Counted from the first letter of the stretch, positions 21,001 to 32,041 are shown. The stretch is 36,735 nt of DNA from Beroe ovata (GCA_946803715.1 CAMPET010000011.1:1-36735); one strand, 5' to 3'. Notes: generated from the sequence alone by a model not told the origin. Program-made: numbers and translations.

Positions 21001-24000
21001 AATTCTCTCAACCACCAGACAGTGATGCTGTCAAAATTCACCTCAGTGGGGTTCAGATGTACGTGAATGTTTCGTGGTGCCACTGAAAGAGATTGTGGTG
21101 TCAAAAAAAAGTGGTGTCAAGAAGTTGTGTTAAAGTGTATAAAAGTTGTAAAGAAAGCTGACTTGTCGAAATGGAGCTGCACTTGAGTCAACTTCAAGTA
21201 ATGGTGTCAGTGCGACGAGAAGTGGTGTCAATAACTACTTCTTTAGAGAAATATTAACGATTGACTATGAATAATACCTGGGAAGAAGATGCAGCGCCTA
21301 ATAAATTAAATAAGTAATAAGACAGAAACATCTTACCTGGTGAATCAGGTTTATCCCCGAAGTACGTTGCTATGGTAACCACCAAAGCTGGTTCTGACTG
21401 AGTTAGACCGAACTTCGTTTTATCAGAAACAATCAGCGGACCTGGTATTGAGACGTTTCGTTACTGGTTCATACAAGAACGGTACATGGAAGAAACGGAG
21501 ATTCTTCAGAACAGCAACGCCACTGAAACGGCACCACTGCACTGAAACGCTACCACCGCTCCATTATAGCTCCATTACAGCACTTCTAATAGTGGCGCTG
21601 TAATGGAGCTGCGGTTGTTCTCTTTATCCGCGATGAGAGAAAAACCGATACCCTAAAAACTTGCATATTTCTGCAGTTATTACCGAGAGTTGGTCGTTTT
21701 GTTGCCCCGACAACGGGTAACAGTTGGAAATGCTCGCATCGCAGCACCACGATCATCTCGTATAGTTTACTCAGGCTATTACCTGTGAAGAAGAATGTTG
21801 CTAAGAAGTAACTAATTCAAATAGTGTCAGACACTCAGTCAGACACTCAGTGGCCTATCCCTTCGACGAACAATCAACGATTTCCTTCCCTTGTCGGGTT
21901 ATAATTTGACTTATTGTAAGTGTTCCACAGAGAGCAAGTATCATTGTGATATCGGTGTCAGTGTGTCACTGTGATGACGTATATGACCGATGCCACTGTC
22001 ATGACCGGTCATATTACCGGTGTCACTATCATATTACCGGTGTTATGGGCGTAATCAGAGAGCATATCGGCAGCAAACATCTGAGCTTCCTTCACGTACT
22101 GCGCAGGTAGGGTCCAGTGCCGACGTGTCGCGTTACCTGAGAGAAGTAGCGCCGTAACCGACGATTGATGGAAAATTTCTCGCCAATTGAGGGTTATGGT
22201 AAGGGTAAATGCGATAAGTAAGTGACGATTGATATAGATAGTTTCTGAATAATGGTGACTATTCTATAGCCACCATTATTGCGGATTACCGATAAATATG
22301 AAATTATGAGAGTGCAATATGACATATTAGGTACCAGTTCTATGAGGGTATAGTTCCGCTTGGACAACTTCCAATTTGAGCTGGAGTGACCCCTCTGAAA
22401 CAGATATGTCAAATACAGTTGAAACAATTGAAGTCAGCAAAGCAGTGCATCAATGTCACGTGACAAATCACGTGTAAACATAACACGTGTCATGACGTGA
22501 ACGTACCATTCGTCCCTCCTTCATCATCACACAGCAGAATATCGATAGATCCTGTCTTTAAGTGATAGGAAGTCTCGAGTACGTTATCATTGACAACCTC
22601 AAATTCATTGTCGTCGTATTCATCTTCTTCTTGTTGCTTCGAAAATCTGGAGTAACAACGTTAAGACCCCATTTTCGCCATCTATTCAGAAGTTTGAAGA
22701 TTTATCTGTCCTAAAATTAAAACAGATTTTTTATAGGTACGTCTTCTTCAATCAAATTTGAGTTAAGGGTTTGCTGAGGAGGGATATGATAGAAACATGT
22801 ACAAACTGGAGCCATCATTAGGTACTTGCCAGAATATCGTCAGATCCCCCTGGGAACATAATCCATAAAATTACCGTTGTATGAAGGATTTCGCTGCAGC
22901 TTGTGCCCTAGGCAGCGTCAGTGATGTCTTGGTAGGTTGTATTGGCACCGATAACTCAATGACCTGAATAATTAAGTGATATAGGTATAGTTCATTCAGT
23001 ACCATAACGGATCATTCATATTCAAGAGCCAAGGGGGATGATTGTTATTCAAAATGGGGGTGTGTGATTATATAAACACGTGGTGCATGGAAATCATCAT
23101 AATTGTGGTCATTCTGCCGATCAGATTTGAGATTGTGATGGAAATTTGGATGAAATTTCAAAATTGTAATTTGTAGCAAGCGCTGCGCCGCGCGCGCGCT
23201 CTTATTCTTGACTAGCGCGCGTGCTATCATAACGAATACACAGCGCGCTACTGCTAAGGTGGACGATTTTCTGAGAAATGTGAAATGGCAATTTTTGTAA
23301 AAGCTTTTCTATGACAATTTAAAATCTAAAGTCATTTATTCGCTGGTGCCGCAAATTTCGTACACTCAACCTACAGCTTACCTCAGAGAGTTCTTTAGCG
23401 AATGTAAGGAGCACTTGAAGTTGTGTAGGGGTGAAGACTAGCAACAAGTCATCGAATATCAACCTTAGACAGGCAGAAACTACCTGAAATACAGAAACCC
23501 AATAAGTTGCATGACATTTAAAGTTAAGTTCTCAAAATCTCCACATCAGAAGTGTCCAATGAATACCTAATTTTGAACGTGAAATCGAAGACTGAAATAT
23601 GATAGGTGTAAAGGTTCGACTTTTACTTATACGTTACATATATTAGTCCATCGACTTAATGCATATATATATTGAATCATTATACCAAAAATACTTTTAC
23701 CGACTTAGAAAGAACATTGTGAAAGTACATTACTCTGTTAGGTCTGACGCAATCGGGAAATTTTTCCCATTTTCTACGGAAACAAGATCAGCCATATGAA
23801 ACCTTAGTATTCGGCAGTAGGTACAGAATACAAAGCCTATAGATTCGTACTATGCATGCTAGCGTTCATTTTGCGGCTTTTAAATCTACTTTTGCTTCCT
23901 TCAGTAATTATAGTCAAAATTACACCAGAATAGCTATTTATTTTCAGTTTTAGCTATTTCAACTTGATCCAATATGTCATGTCGGTTTTGTAGCCGAGTC

Positions 24001-24862
24001 GCAATGATTAGAGATGGTAATTGATCATCTAATTAAACTTACTTCAAAATCTGATAAGTAATTCTTACAATTTTAATTAGTAAGGATACATGACTCGTAT
24101 GTACAATGGATATTTGAGTCGAGTAGGCTAATGAAGAGCTGTTTTTCGATGGAAGTACACATTTTTCCAATGACATTTCATGAGGCAAACACTCATGTGT
24201 GATGACTGTGAAACAGGGTAATTGATAATTGATATTTGATAAGAACATCAATTGAATCATGCCGAAATGATATTTTTTTAAGTTTTGAATAGCAATATAA
24301 TTAAGGTAAGTTGAGGCAGAGGGCACTGTCAATCTGTCACTGTACACTATATACAATAAACATTGGTTTACAGTGTATACTGTACTCTGTATACTGTAAT
24401 GATGTTCGTACTTAGTCATCAAACTAACATCAATCGTCATCACTATACAGTATACATCACTATACATAACTCAACATTACAGTACAGCGTACGCCACTTT
24501 GAACATGGTATGATGACTAGTGACTACTCACTTTTCATGGTTAGTTTTCACGCAACTGCTTACGTCACACACACACANNNNNNNNNNNNNNNNNNNNNNN
24601 NNNNNNNNNNNNNNNNNNNNNNNNNNNNNNNNNNNNNNNNNNNNNNNNNNNNNNNNNNNNNNNNNNNNNNNNNNNNNNNNNNNNNNNNNNNNNNNNNNNN
24701 NNNNNNNNNNNNNNNNNNNNNNNNNNNNNNNNNNNNNNNNNNNNNNNNNNNNNNNNNNNNNNNNNNNNNNNNNNNNNNNNNNNNNNNNNNNNNNNNNNNN
24801 NNNNNNNNNNNAAACAGACCCACACCCAAACAGACCTACATCCCTCCCGCCAGACCCACACA

Positions 24863-24898
<36 letters not shown>

Positions 24899-27800
24899 CA
24901 CACTGTTTAAATAGTATAAACACTCATCATACTATCATACACCACATCGATCGTTATACAGGATACATCGTTCACCCGTCTATAACAAACATGCAAAACC
25001 CGGTTCACATTATATAGCCAGAATGTTTACAGAATGACTAAGTACCGTGACGTTGTAAGAAACACACTTACCTACACTCAAAACATAATATCGTGGTGGA
25101 AAAAGGTTTGAAATTGCCCAAATTTAGATGAAAAAACATCTGCGCCGAACTTATCTTTGTTATTGGAACATGATTATAGATTATCCATTATCATGCTGGT
25201 ATGAATGCAGTTTGACCAGTATTGTTTGCCGGACCATTATCACACATATTATGACGGTATTATGTATTAATTAGTATTCATGTTTTCCCTTGCAACTCGT
25301 AAGTGATTCTCAATGAAATATGATCTGACATCTAAAGACAGGAGGTCTAAATATTTCAAACTTGTACTCGGTTCATCAATTAATCATCTCGAAGAAAAAT
25401 TCTCAAGAATTTGAGTTACCTCGTTGGTGGCAACTAACTTCTTCATTGTAATCAACAGCTCAATCATGTTAAAGTTTAATCTGAGAGCTGGAGCCGAGGA
25501 TCCGTCATTCTCTGCTGCTTTGTCGAAAAACTCAAACTTTGCCTGGGGTTATATAGTTATTGAATTCAATCTTATGTGACGTGACGTCTATAACAGAACT
25601 GGGATCATCAATGAACTGAAATGGGGTCCTAAATATGGTGAAACTTGGGTCCTAAGACCAAAGTGCGTGATATTATTTCATAGAACTGGAGATTCTCAAA
25701 AGTCTGAGTCCCCCGTTTTTAGCCCCATAAAGCATTATACATTCCTATAATTAAACCCAAACACAAGGAAATATCACCTACCCGCTGTATAGTTAGCATC
25801 TTGTACACAAGGACTTCCTCTTTGCCCGGCATAACGTATGCGCGCGTCTTCCGTAAATCGTCGGGTTTCCACTTCCTGTGGAAAGAGTAGGAATAACACA
25901 GTTCTCAAGAGAGGGCCTTACACCTGTGGGGTAGCCGCTGATGATTCACAGTTTAGACACCCCCATCACTGGCGTCAGTCCTTGGATTAGAAAATCGATG
26001 TCCAGTACTCTGTTATGTTTGCAGTATATCCATTATTTCGCAATGTTTGCAGTGATAATACCCATACACTTCTATAGATGAGACTTTAGATTTCCGATTA
26101 ATTGGTCCTCAAGGACACTTTTCAATAAAAGAATTTGTTCTGGAGTTTTCATTTCTGTGAGCTATAAGCTGTAGCAAGGGAAGTTTGTCTTTTCAAGACA
26201 AGAAGAGCGTAATGAGAGATGACAGATGCTTTTAGGCAGAGTGTAGGTATGTACCTATATGAAATGATGTGAGTAACTAACTATTTAGCAAATCATGCGT
26301 GAGTGTCATGCATTAATAACTGAATTTCATGTACTCAATTCATAACAGTATAACAAGATGAAATGAACAATTATGGTGGTAGAGCTGAATAATTACCTAT
26401 TCGCATCATTTATGAGTTGACAGCTGGAAATAATTGTACAATTTTTTCCTCACTGGGACTGATTGGATGAGTGTCAATTCGAAGAGGCAAAGCTTTATGA
26501 GGTCGAGATGAATTATTGCTCTAATGATCCTTGAGCTGTGGTAGCAATTATAAGGCAACAATAACGCAGCAATAAGACAACAATAACGCAACAATTCACT
26601 CGTAGCACCCACATCTATCCGAAAAAGTGAAAAATTAAAGTTATTGGATGTCCCGTACATTATTCTCATCAGTGATATGGGGACCGGCAAGTCGTGGAGA
26701 AACTTACAAACGAAGGAAGGAGCTCAGACAGTGACATCAGCTTCACCCGAACATCTGGACATATGACAAAACTATGATCATAAGCGACACACCAGGGTGC
26801 AACGCGGTGGAGAACGAAATGGGTCACAACATGTCCGTTACGCTGTGAACTACAGTCTGAACTACAGTCTGAACTACAGTCCCGTGTGGAGGATCATGGT
26901 CATTGTCAAAGCTGAAACAAGGATGGACAATGTCGTAGCGGGAGTCAGGAAGTATACGGAGCAATTGCTGGAGCTTCCAGTGGAGTTGATGGGAGCTCTA
27001 GTTACTCATATGGACACGGTGACCAGGTCAGAGGAGAGGTTTGAAGGGTTGCTAAATAATGAACTGTGCATTGAAAGGGTTGTGTTTTCCGGGATCGGAA
27101 ACCTCAGGGAGGAGCTTCTGGCGGATTTGAAAGAACTTTGTGAGAAAAGTGTCCGTATAACAATAAACGAAGAGAACTTTCTGAAGGTGTTGAAGATAAA
27201 CGGCAACCGACTGAAAATACTGAGAAGTACAAATTGTGAGGTTGAGGAATTTAAGATTTAAGAATTTTTAAGAGCAGGATTTGACAAAGCAAGAAAGGGA
27301 TTCAATGCCCCTAAAGACCAAGTTGATCTTATTTTCGAGTAAACATGAGACAACAGATCGAGGCAGCTCAGCGGATAGTCGCCGAGGAAAACAACTTCAC
27401 GTTTTACGGAGAGGAAGCAGCAAACGAAGCGGGTAAATCTGGTTAATTAGATGGTTAATCAGATGGTTAATCCTATACGATATCAGAGTCGAAGCTGGTT
27501 AAAAAGGAACCATCCTTGATTAGAATGGATACTGAATAGCAAATATTGTGAATGTGTCACAAGTTGTCACTAATTACCTGTTAGCACTGACGAGTTCAAC
27601 TCCGTTCAGCTCCAATGACAGGTACTGGTGATGCAGAGACAATGTAAGTCTGATTGTTGAAACTGTCACGTGCATTCCGTCGATCACCTAACAACAAACA
27701 GGATTTACCTACCTCTTTATTGTCGTTAGCAACCTTTACTGGGGTTGCTATTTCATTCACTTCACGCGAACTGGCATTGGTCTCAGAGTGTTCATAATGA

Positions 27801-28713
27801 TGGAATTTTGACACTGGAATGTCTAGGTAGTGAATTTTTTATGAAGAACTTTTTATGAATGTGCTGGGTACCTGCTCCACATAACCGTATGAGGTTGACC
27901 CACTTCCTGCTAAACCAGCTTCCCTGCAATGATTGCAGAATTGGGGGATCTGTCTTCAAAACAATGGCGGTGTAATTTTACGGTACAATTTGAAAAGTCA
28001 TACTCTCAGCAGTTGAGTGGTGAAAGGAATCGCGATTCAATCAGCAAAGAATTTTTTATGGTAACATTCATCAGCCAAAGCAATTCTTGTTCGACTCACG
28101 CCAGTTTTTTCTGCACATTGACATCAGATCTGTTACAAGCTTTACTGATCTCTGCTTCCACATAGACTGTATCAATTACCTGTCAGATCATTCGTCAAAG
28201 TGTAAAGCTTGCATTTCCCTCGGAGTCATGATTACGTAAGGCTTTATTAAAGCGAGGATAAAGTACCAAGAGGATACTTACAATTCTGATTGGCTCACTG
28301 CTCAGTTTTGTGAATGACACCTGAAATAGTGAAATAATATTCATTAATTTTCCCATTGAAAACCTAATTGATTAGCTTAATTCTGGCTGAAATTTGAACT
28401 ACACAAATTTGTTGATAGGTACCTTAAGACTGATTTTGCTACAGAGAATTTTAGTAAAACAAATCCATTGAGGGAGTTCCAAAACAGAAGACATGAATTG
28501 CTCATCCAGCTCAATGTTATCAAGGTAACCGCGGCCAGTCAAGAAGTTGATGTCTATTTTGTCTCCTGAGAGCCCTTTTGTGAAACTGAAAATCAAGTTA
28601 TGTTGAACTGATGAAATTTGAGGAATGAAATTCTGTTAAGTGCAGAGAACTTTTTTGCATTTCTTTTACCAAGCAAGCCTTTTCACGAGCTGGTTCTTCA
28701 ATATTCCTGACAT
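15035..28713 (-). CDS. UHRF1BP1L: Bridge-like lipid transfer protein, BLTP3 family (UHRF1BP1/UHRF1BP1L, SHIP164)
   Basis: The family forms a hydrophobic groove that moves bulk lipid at endosome and Golgi-vesicle contacts. I placed 23 exons with GT-AG borders and phases all agreeing: 28713-28670, 28585-28423, 28320-28282, 28179-28100, 27923-27872, 27687-27578, 25875-25782, 25542-25420, 23483-23382, 22963-22875, 22646-22507, 22136-22038, 21782-21684, 21441-21337, 21082-20964, 20703-20531, 20350-20182, 18122-17941, 17724-17548, 17387-17183, 17081-16717, 16625-16354, 16095-15035. The sum is 4062 bases, 1353 residues (human paralogues about 1440-1464). The chorein N-terminus starts MSGILKNQLVKRLACFTKGL, with LDNIELDEQF and LELPQWICF. 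Later come YGYVEQVIDGMHVTV, LRLIFDDLLLVFTPTQL, FISDIPLDLWLVED and HQYSFLMYLQQE, each matching vertebrate blocks in order. A coiled coil (LRRENAELREQLKWA) near the C-terminus parallels the family. Exon 22 has five EQRVISP repeats. The gene looks intact. Confidence 0.95.
16178..16290. mobile_element. Short hAT-like MITE in the last BLTP3 intron
   Basis: Perfect 11-base terminal inverted repeats, caggcacgtag (16178-16188) and ctacgtgcctg (16280-16290), bound 113 bases. The CAGG start and the run gggggtaagg...gcagccccc just inside resemble hAT-type non-autonomous elements common in marine invertebrates. No matching 8-base target duplication is visible in the flanks, so it may be old. Confidence 0.65.
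16452..16556 (-). repeat. 21-base coding minisatellite in BLTP3 exon 22
   Basis: The unit gctctggtgatataacgcgtt repeats in 21-base steps, with small changes, and encodes EQRVISP about five times at roughly residues 937-972. Being a multiple of three it keeps frame. Copies are nearly identical at the DNA level, which suggests recent expansion in a region that is disordered in this family. Confidence 0.9.
18852..19223 (-). CDS. Small secreted cysteine-rich peptide precursor, nested in a BLTP3 intron
   Basis: A 123-codon single-exon gene with three clear zones. A hydrophobic signal peptide spans residues 1-20 (MAKILGPLLLMVMVALYY). An acidic pro-region follows to about residue 38, ending in LDER, a likely processing site. 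The mature part, about 85 residues, has ten cysteines including a CC pair. The spacing C-x12-C-x6-C-x10-CC-x4-C in the middle resembles a ShKT-type scaffold, but the match is not exact and extra cysteines occur on both sides. Such layouts are typical of secreted peptides, including defence peptides, protease inhibitors and venom-like peptides; activity cannot be read from the sequence. It lies within the BLTP3 intron between 20182 and 18122, on the same strand. A TATA-like box is 54 bases before the ATG, so it probably has its own promoter. I do not recognise a named family. Confidence 0.75.
   Translation of the reverse strand: MAKILGPLLLMVMVALYYAMDTEELDMDEFEMMDLDERAYACSWKNDHFGNTRCACLETLHDLNCENYRDLTPNHSRCGAYMKFCRDQKGNYEKWCCYAVQCYGERRGCYEYSGYDPKIGRLD
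19277..19283 (-). promoter_or_regulatory. TATA-like box for the nested peptide gene
   Basis: On the minus strand the sequence reads gaatataaaatgtg, giving TATAAAA 54 bases upstream of the ATG at 19223. That is suitable for a start site about 25-30 bases further on and a short leader. There is no experimental support. Confidence 0.45.
19758..19900 (+). repeat. 72-base tandem pair
   Basis: The motif attcaagtgatcttatcaag begins at 19758 and 19830. Both copies continue through accatata and cccaaaccaaataagattg to gttgatgtccg. The second copy leads straight into the F1-related sequence. Confidence 0.9.
19861..20030 (+). mobile_element. Diverged relative of fold-back element F1
   Basis: The blocks cccaaaccaaataagattg, ttgatgtccgtagcatct, ttttttattctttagtc, gagaaagagcgcgacg and then ggcggcagtc follow the same order and spacing as the left arm of the palindrome at 13894. 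There they read cccaaaaccaaataagattt, gtccgcagcatct, tctttattctaaagtc, gaaaaagaacgcgg and tggcggcagtc. Only one arm is present here. It lies in the large BLTP3 intron. Confidence 0.7.
21500..21612. repeat. Family R2, copy 2, with terminal hairpin
   Basis: It opens gagattcttcagaacagcaa with cgccactgaaacgg, matching the start of 12778. It continues with gctaccaccgctcc-type units and ends in a 14-base stem: agctccattacagc (21568-21581) against gctgtaatggagct (21597-21610). It lies in a BLTP3 intron. It is shorter than copy 1 and the stem sequence differs, but the architecture is the same. Confidence 0.7.
23170..23255. other. CpG-dense GCGCGC cluster in a BLTP3 intron
   Basis: An AT-rich intron contains a short block with gctgcgccgcgcgcgcgctc, then tagcgcgcgtgct and acagcgcgctac. 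It is a weak inverted arrangement of GCGCGC. No gene or promoter is evident. Confidence 0.5.
24327..24900. repeat. TATACAG/ACTGTATA inverted motifs and CA microsatellite around an assembly gap
   Basis: Around 24340-24500 the motifs acagtgtatactgt, gtatactgtaatg, atacagtatac and cattacagtaca are mutual inverted repeats. A CA run then enters a 233-base N gap (24579-24811) and reappears at 24862-24895. All is intronic in BLTP3. Frames that cross the gap are artefacts. Confidence 0.8.
26640..27445 (+). pseudogene. AIG1/GIMAP-like GTPase pseudogene
   Basis: Plus strand, antisense within the BLTP3 intron 27577-25876. A P-loop block (GDMGTGKS) at 26674-26694 is followed by TSASPEHLDI and a stop. 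A shifted frame gives SDTPGCN, the G3-like DxxG region, then another stop. A third frame (26797-27261) carries GVRKYTEQLLELPVELMGAL, VTHMDTVTRSEERFEGLL (G4-like) and VVFSGIGNLREELLADLKE. The helical tail AEENNFTFYGEEAANEAG ends at 27445 after yet another shift. Order and motifs fit AIG1-type GTPases, a family expanded in corals, sponges and other invertebrates and linked to immunity in vertebrates and plants. Several stops and frameshifts plus a triplicated 12-base unit (NYSL) mark it as dead. The residual long frame at 26797 is a remnant, not a gene. Confidence 0.75.
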
Positions 28714-29082
28714 ATCAGGAAGTTTATAGATCGGGCTCTATGATGATCAAATTGAGGCAAATGGAATCCTTATTCCAATAGGAATGTTCCATTCTAAGCA
28801 CCTGAAGCAGATGGTGATGCAAGAACTAAGAAGAGAAATCAGTAGAATGGGAAGTTATACATTTGAACTTGTAACTGTTTAATAAAGCAAAATGATTATG
28901 TTCCAATGGTTGAAATTGAAATATTATGAATATAGAATCTAGATGGTTATATCTGAATGTTGGTTGCGGTATACATAAAAATTAATAGCAGGAGAAACCT
29001 GACAAATAGGTACCACAATCTTATCACGCATGAAACTCATGAAGTTAATAAAGGCCAATTTTTGACAGCAAGTTGAATCTAT
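28714..29082. other. Spacer between kanadaptin fragment and BLTP3 start
   Basis: This 370-base interval presumably includes the BLTP3 promoter (minus strand). I looked here for the missing C-terminal exons of kanadaptin and found none. No clear TATA box was seen. Confidence 0.45.
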
Positions 29083-30222
29083 TCAAGTTGAATCTTTAAC
29101 ACCTGCCCTTTTCATCCTCTTTCTTCTCTTCTTATCTAAATCGCCAGTCCTATCGAAGAAAGAATCTTCATCACTGCTGTAGTAATCATTTTCAGCAAGT
29201 TTCATTGCCTTGGTTTCGCTAGGTTCAAGCCTGTTCACTGATCTGAGTACACCATATGCATCAAGAAGTTTGCACCCATGTAGGCAGCATGCAAGAATGG
29301 CATCTCTTTTCTTGCCTGAACTGACGCCCTCTGCAAATACTGGTGATGGTGTATCTATAGGAAGTTCAACCTTACATACATATTCATGGGACCGACCTGA
29401 TCTCCTTTCTGTCACATCAAACTCCAACTCAACACCCTCCCTTTCGAAAAAACCTCGCATTGTCTTTTTAGGGTCTTTGAATTCAGCAGGGTTATTCATT
29501 TTGTTTAAATCTATTTGGAGCTCACCATTGAGCTCTTCTGAAGCATCTTCCTTAAACCCCCAATTAATACCACTGCTCTCAGTTTTAGGAGCAACCTCCT
29601 GATTACGTGTTCTGAGCATCTCTTCCATTATCTCTGCTTCCTCTGATGCAACTATTCCCAACTTTGCTGCCACTGAGTTATCCTGAACTGTCATTTCTTC
29701 TTCATCTTCAAAAGCTTCTTCAGGTGGACCCTTCACTATATATAAACGTGTGCTAGCCCCAAATTTGATGACATACCCAGTTTTCAGCATATAATAAGTC
29801 TTGGGTTTAATCTTAACCTTATTAACTGTAGTTCCATAGCTCCCTCCAAGATCAAATAGAAACATGCATCCTTTTTCCTCTCCCTTTGGAGGACGATGTT
29901 GCAACACTGCATGATATCGTGAAATAGAAGGGTGCGCACAAGTAACATCACAACTAGGTAAACGTCCTATTGTGACAAAACATGCTGAACTCACATCCAG
30001 TTCTTCTAATATCTGGCCACTCTTTAGCACCTCCAATGTGTAAGGAAAAGCAGGGGATCCACTCCACTCAGGTTCTTTATATTGCAATTCTGGGTTAAGT
30101 ATTTTCTGGTATGTATTTTCTGTCTTACTTTCTTCTTCTGTCTGCTCATTCTCTTTATTTGTGCTTTTCACTGAGCTCTTGGTATGAAGGGATTGAGGGA
30201 TTGCAAAACATTCATCACCCAT
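29083..30222 (-). CDS. SLC4A1AP: Kanadaptin (SLC4A1AP), N-terminal part only, intronless
   Basis: Kanadaptin is a nuclear FHA-domain protein linked to splicing complexes and first found as a binder of the kidney anion exchanger. The frame extends further up to a TTG, but the first ATG is 30222 (MGDECFAIPQ). A ttgcag acceptor-like sequence sits upstream at 30242, so a 5' intron is possible. After an acidic linker, PEWSGSPAFPYTLEVLKSG leads into the FHA domain (residues about 65-165): TIGRLPSCDVTCAHPSISRY and FDLGGSYGTTVNK, with the phosphopeptide-binding GR, S, H and N. The double-stranded-RNA-like middle domain follows (MRGFFEREGVELEFDV, ILACCLHGCKLLDAYGVL). It ends DEDSFFDRTGDLDKKRRKRM, then AGVKDST and a stop. 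Family members run on for about 250 more residues of coiled coil, absent here. The 3' end is therefore truncated, or continues after a cryptic donor (GCAG-gtgtta). CpG is scarce compared with BLTP3. Confidence 0.85.
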   Translation of the reverse strand: MGDECFAIPQSLHTKSSVKSTNKENEQTEEESKTENTYQKILNPELQYKEPEWSGSPAFPYTLEVLKSGQILEELDVSSACFVTIGRLPSCDVTCAHPSISRYHAVLQHRPPKGEEKGCMFLFDLGGSYGTTVNKVKIKPKTYYMLKTGYVIKFGASTRLYIVKGPPEEAFEDEEEMTVQDNSVAAKLGIVASEEAEIMEEMLRTRNQEVAPKTESSGINWGFKEDASEELNGELQIDLNKMNNPAEFKDPKKTMRGFFEREGVELEFDVTERRSGRSHEYVCKVELPIDTPSPVFAEGVSSGKKRDAILACCLHGCKLLDAYGVLRSVNRLEPSETKAMKLAENDYYSSDEDSFFDRTGDLDKKRRKRMKRAGVKDST

Positions 30223-30499
30223 GTCAATAAACACTGGCTGCAATCAAGGTTATTGAGCCATGCCTTGTTTTCTTAAAAAAGATGATTTCATTTGAATTGT
30301 GGAATAAATTACAACCACTTGTATTCATCATTACATCTAAGAATCATCTCATTTTTGTATGTTTGAAATACCTTGTTGTTGGAGAACAGTGAAAGTACAG
30401 ATTCGAATAACAAGAGAAAATAATCATCTCATGGATTTAGTTGAGATGCACTATTTTGACAAGAATTACATCAGCAGATGGATGTCTTATAAGATTGTT

Positions 30500-31250
30500 T
30501 CTCTTTTGAAATCTATTTTTTGTGAAGTAATAACATAAACTCTGATATAATTTACTCTTATCTAGTTTCTAGTTGTCCTTTCCACAAGAAGCTAAGTCTT
30601 GGCAGTGCAATAATACCTAGATAGAACATAAGATTATACAGAAATTTGAAATTTCTATTTATACTGATTTTTGTATAAATGAATAAATATAAGAGTTATG
30701 GTATCCAACCATCACAATTCCCAATATATTAAAAACTGGGCATTCACTACCATTGAAAAAACGCCACCCTAACATAGGTGTCCAATATAGAAAGGTAGCA
30801 GGTAGTTAACAACTATCTGTGCATTACAAAAGAAAGAACAAATTAGCATGACAGACTAATAAATGTTAATGCCCTTCTTTTTGGCAATATAGGGATTACT
30901 TCTATTACTATAATATACTTCTATAACTTCATACTTCACACTTCTATAACTATAAGATAGTCAACAAATTTAGCTTTGTTGGGTAAATAGCTAGGACCTT
31001 CTTTTTTGCTATACCAAGATTGAAACATACCAAAAGTTCCTAGGACACGAAACAGTCGAATTTCTCTTAAACTGTTCCAAGCTACTCTTAAACATATCAA
31101 CACTAGATACACTGCACACAGATAAAGGCAAATTATTCCAAAAAGGTTTTTACTTTACAAAAAGGTTTTTACTTTCTGAAATGGAGAAGGACCTAGGTTT
31201 AATGATGAGTGAAGAACTAGGCTGGAATCTGAACATTAAATTATGTATTA
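30500..31250 (-). mobile_element. Non-LTR retrotransposon 3' end, copy 1
   Basis: This matches 32816-33507 almost base for base (for example ttctagttgtcctttc, gaaatttgaaatttctattt, actgggcattcactaccatt, aatgttaatgcccttctttt). On the minus strand the upstream part retains WNNLPLSV, SVDMFKSSLEQFKRNST and FWYVSIL, the typical C-terminal end of a CR1/L2-like reverse transcriptase, followed by a long 3' UTR. A local 18-base duplication (aaaaggtttttacttt) breaks the frame. An N lies at 31252. Confidence 0.85.
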
Positions 31251-31252
31251 AN

Positions 31253-32041
31253 ACTGACGACGATCAGGTGATAACAGGATCCAGATAAGGTACAATATAT
31301 CGGCCAGTGTTACTTTGCTTTCTTGCCCACCACTGGAAGGAAACACTAAACAGTTGGTCTCACATTGTTAAAAGACAAGAAGCTGCAAATATCATAGTCA
31401 AGACAGTCCTTTGATTCCATGAAAGAGGAAGGGTTATTGCTTAATCACATCACACCATGGCCTTTGATGAAAGTCGACCATGCCAGCCATAAAGCTGAGA
31501 AGAACATGCAAAGGTTCAAAGATTTCAAGGAAAATCTAGGTATAGTATGTAGGAAAGACAATAAAACTTAGGCCAAGGAATGCCCTGACAAGAATGGAAA
31601 ATGATGATTGAAAAGGACAGGATATTCCTGTAATGGGTGCAATGGATGATGACTAACGGAAAAGCAATGAAGGGTCAGGCAGACTTGGTGCTTCACTCAA
31701 AAGAGAAAAAGTGCAGGAGGACGAACAGAGCAAATAGAAGCAGAGAGAAAATCTGAGAAAACAGTCACAAGAATCTGCTCTCAGCGCCTTCTTCAGTGAG
31801 AGTGAAGGCATGGATGTTGATCATCAAGGGGATGTAAGTGATGTTATGGATCATGATGCGCTGAAGAGGTGTCACAAAAGTATCCTACCATCTTATAACT
31901 TCTTAATAACTTCTTTTGCCATCTTGTGATGTGATAAAGTAAGACCAACTGTTTCCTTCCAGTGGTGGGCAATAAGCAAAGTAACACTTGCTGATATATT
32001 GTACCTAATATAGATCCTGTTATCACCTGATCGTCGTCAGT
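31253..32041. repeat. Imperfect inverted repeat of about 115 bases around a 555-base core
   Basis: The left arm, 31253-31370, starts ctgacgacgatcaggtgata. The right arm, 31925-32041, ends tcacctgatcgtcgtcag. Both share cccaccactggaaggaaac, gtacaatatatc and agtgttactttgct in the mirrored order. The core (31371-31924) shows no intact frame. The arms are internal to a longer unit, since the right side continues into ccctactgacg without an obvious end. Perhaps two copies of one element in opposite orientation. Confidence 0.75.

Noticed and set aside
24363-25017. Long frames across the second N gap
   Set aside because: They are made of Ns and a CA microsatellite.
26797-27261. 154-codon plus frame as an intact gene
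   Set aside because: It is the largest surviving piece of a GTPase whose P-loop and tail lie in other frames; its start is an accident of the frameshift.
27596-27814. 72-codon minus frame within the BLTP3 region
   Set aside because: It bridges the true exon 27687-27578 in the wrong frame and the preceding intron. Joining 27872 directly to 27687 gives the family-conserved YGYVEQ-VIDGMHVTV in phase.
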